6,509 bases of DNA from Tannerella sp. GTDB taxonomy: Bacteria; Bacteroidota; Bacteroidia; Bacteroidales; Tannerellaceae. Positions 5,981-6,509 of this stretch are shown one piece after another; the stretch's first letter is position 1; every line of letters begins with the position of its first letter. The translations under genes and the position numbers were made by a program. The DNA lies in assembly GCA_031268395.1 (NCBI GenBank), contig JAIRXI010000122.1:1-6509 (forward strand), written 5' to 3'. The notes beneath the pieces are model-generated. The model saw only the letters and a program-made list of their open reading frames with translations. It had not been told where the DNA came from and did not search any database.

Positions 5981-5981
5981 G
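5974..5981 (+). promoter_or_regulatory. Possible pth promoter element inside the rplY terminator tail
   Basis: TATATTTG is a full match to the TAnnTTTG consensus, and a TTTG lies upstream at 5953-5956, in the terminator loop. The 17-base spacing is a little short. Use of this element would give pth a leader of about 165 nt. The match falls in an AT-rich terminator tail, so chance is likely. Confidence 0.25.
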
Positions 5982-6153
5982 GGTGATGTGTAATAAATAA
6001 CCTGTATCCGTTTTCCGGGAGGTCGTGTTTCTTCTCTCCGTAATCAAATCGAAATCGTCGTTAAACTGTAAATCCGACGCGGAGCTAAAGCAAACAAAGA
6101 TGTTTGCTATTTATATCGCATCACTTGACCGGCAGGAAAAGAATTGAGAAGTC
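5982..6153 (+). other. rplY-pth intergenic region / putative pth leader
   Basis: No gene or tRNA is recognisable in this stretch. Candidate structures are an 8-bp inverted repeat (6089-6108), a small TCCG/CGGA repeat (6073-6083), and a long-range complement between GTGATG (5983-5988) and CATCAC (6119-6124). It may be untranslated leader of pth. Confidence 0.4.
6089..6108 (+). repeat. Inverted repeat upstream of pth
   Basis: AGCAAACA (6089-6096) and TGTTTGCT (6101-6108) form a perfect 8-bp inverted repeat with a 4-base loop, followed by ATTTATAT. The right arm overlaps GATGTTTG (6099-6106), one base off the TAnnTTTG -7 consensus. It could be an operator over a pth promoter, a weak terminator or attenuator, or chance. 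It lies 45 nt before the pth ATG. Confidence 0.35.
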
Positions 6154-6509
6154 ATGAAGTTTTTAATTGTAGGTTTGGGAAATATCGGTTCGGAATATTG
6201 GGGTACGCGCCACAATATTGGTTTCCGGGTAGTAAACGCAGTGGCGGAAGAGGCGGACGTTCCTTATGCGGAGGAACGTTACGGCGCCGTGGCGCGACTG
6301 CGGGTGAAAAGTGCGGAACTGACGCTCCTGAAACCGAATACGTTTATGAATCTGAGTGGCCATGTGGTGCGTTACTGGCTGCAAAAGGAAAACCTTGCCC
6401 CGGCACAACTGCTGGTGGTGGCAGACGACCTTTCGCTGCCCTTCGGGTCGTTGCGCCTGAAACCCAAAGGTAGCCACGGCGGACACAACGGCTTGCGCAG
6501 TATCGAAGA
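6154..6509 (+). CDS. pth: Peptidyl-tRNA hydrolase, 5' part (runs off the window)
   Basis: The enzyme cleaves the ester bond of peptidyl-tRNAs released from stalled ribosomes and so recycles tRNA; it is cytoplasmic. The ATG at 6154-6156 starts [20 protein letters not shown], the standard Pth N-terminus. The window ends after 118 codons plus two bases, where about 185-190 residues are expected, so the C-terminal third is outside. Active-site and substrate residues known from the E. coli enzyme are present by alignment: N10, Y15, the catalytic H20, N66 (in FMNLSG), D91 (in VVADDLSLP), and H111-N112 (in GGHNGL). No in-frame stop or frameshift is seen. The start is fixed by homology; a Shine-Dalgarno is not evident. 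The gene order rplY-pth is typical of Bacteroidales. It may be transcribed from its own promoter in the preceding spacer. Confidence 0.95.
   Translation, partial: MKFLIVGLGNIGSEYWGTRHNIGFRVVNAVAEEADVPYAEERYGAVARLRVKSAELTLLKPNTFMNLSGHVVRYWLQKENLAPAQLLVVADDLSLPFGSLRLKPKGSHGGHNGLRSIE

Noticed and set aside
1..6509. CRISPR array, tRNA or rRNA genes.
   Set aside because: No regularly spaced repeats, cloverleaf-like segments or conserved rRNA sequence were seen on either strand.

Overview
The window looks like chromosomal DNA of a Bacteroidales bacterium, perhaps of the Tannerella/Parabacteroides/Porphyromonas side of the order. The lineage call rests on the -7 promoter elements of the Bacteroidetes form TAnnTTTG, the absence of clear Shine-Dalgarno sequences, the protein sequences themselves, and the gene pair rplY-pth. 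The exact genus cannot be settled from the sequence alone.

Positions 1-446 hold no intact gene. A remnant of an IS66-family transposase (N-terminal part only, plus strand, about 97-342) lies next to a symmetrical rho-independent terminator (375-414) that closes the operon to its right. The first 96 bases contain only a hairpin and a possible leftward promoter element.

Positions 447-4979 form one tight minus-strand operon of five genes: methylmalonyl-CoA epimerase (mce), carboxyltransferase alpha subunit (mmdA), a small membrane subunit of OadG type fused to an extracytoplasmic lamin-tail domain (mmdD/oadG), the biotin carrier (mmdC), and the sodium-pumping beta subunit (mmdB). Gaps are only 12-27 nt. 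Together they encode the last steps of the succinate-propionate pathway. Mce converts (R)-methylmalonyl-CoA to the (S) form. MmdA moves its carboxyl group to biotin on MmdC. MmdB decarboxylates carboxybiotin and exports Na+. MmdD holds the complex together at the membrane. The order A-D-C-B matches that known from other Na+-translocating methylmalonyl-CoA decarboxylases.

Positions 4980-5232 are a divergent promoter region with one -7 element for each direction, a palindrome upstream of the rplY element, and a structured rplY leader.

Positions 5233-6509 carry translation genes on the plus strand: ribosomal protein L25/Ctc (rplY), a strong terminator, a 255-nt spacer with small inverted repeats and candidate promoter elements, and the first 118 codons of peptidyl-tRNA hydrolase (pth), which runs off the window.

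No clearly new multi-gene system is visible. The most unusual items are the lamin-tail/OadG fusion and an insertion in the N-terminal domain of L25.
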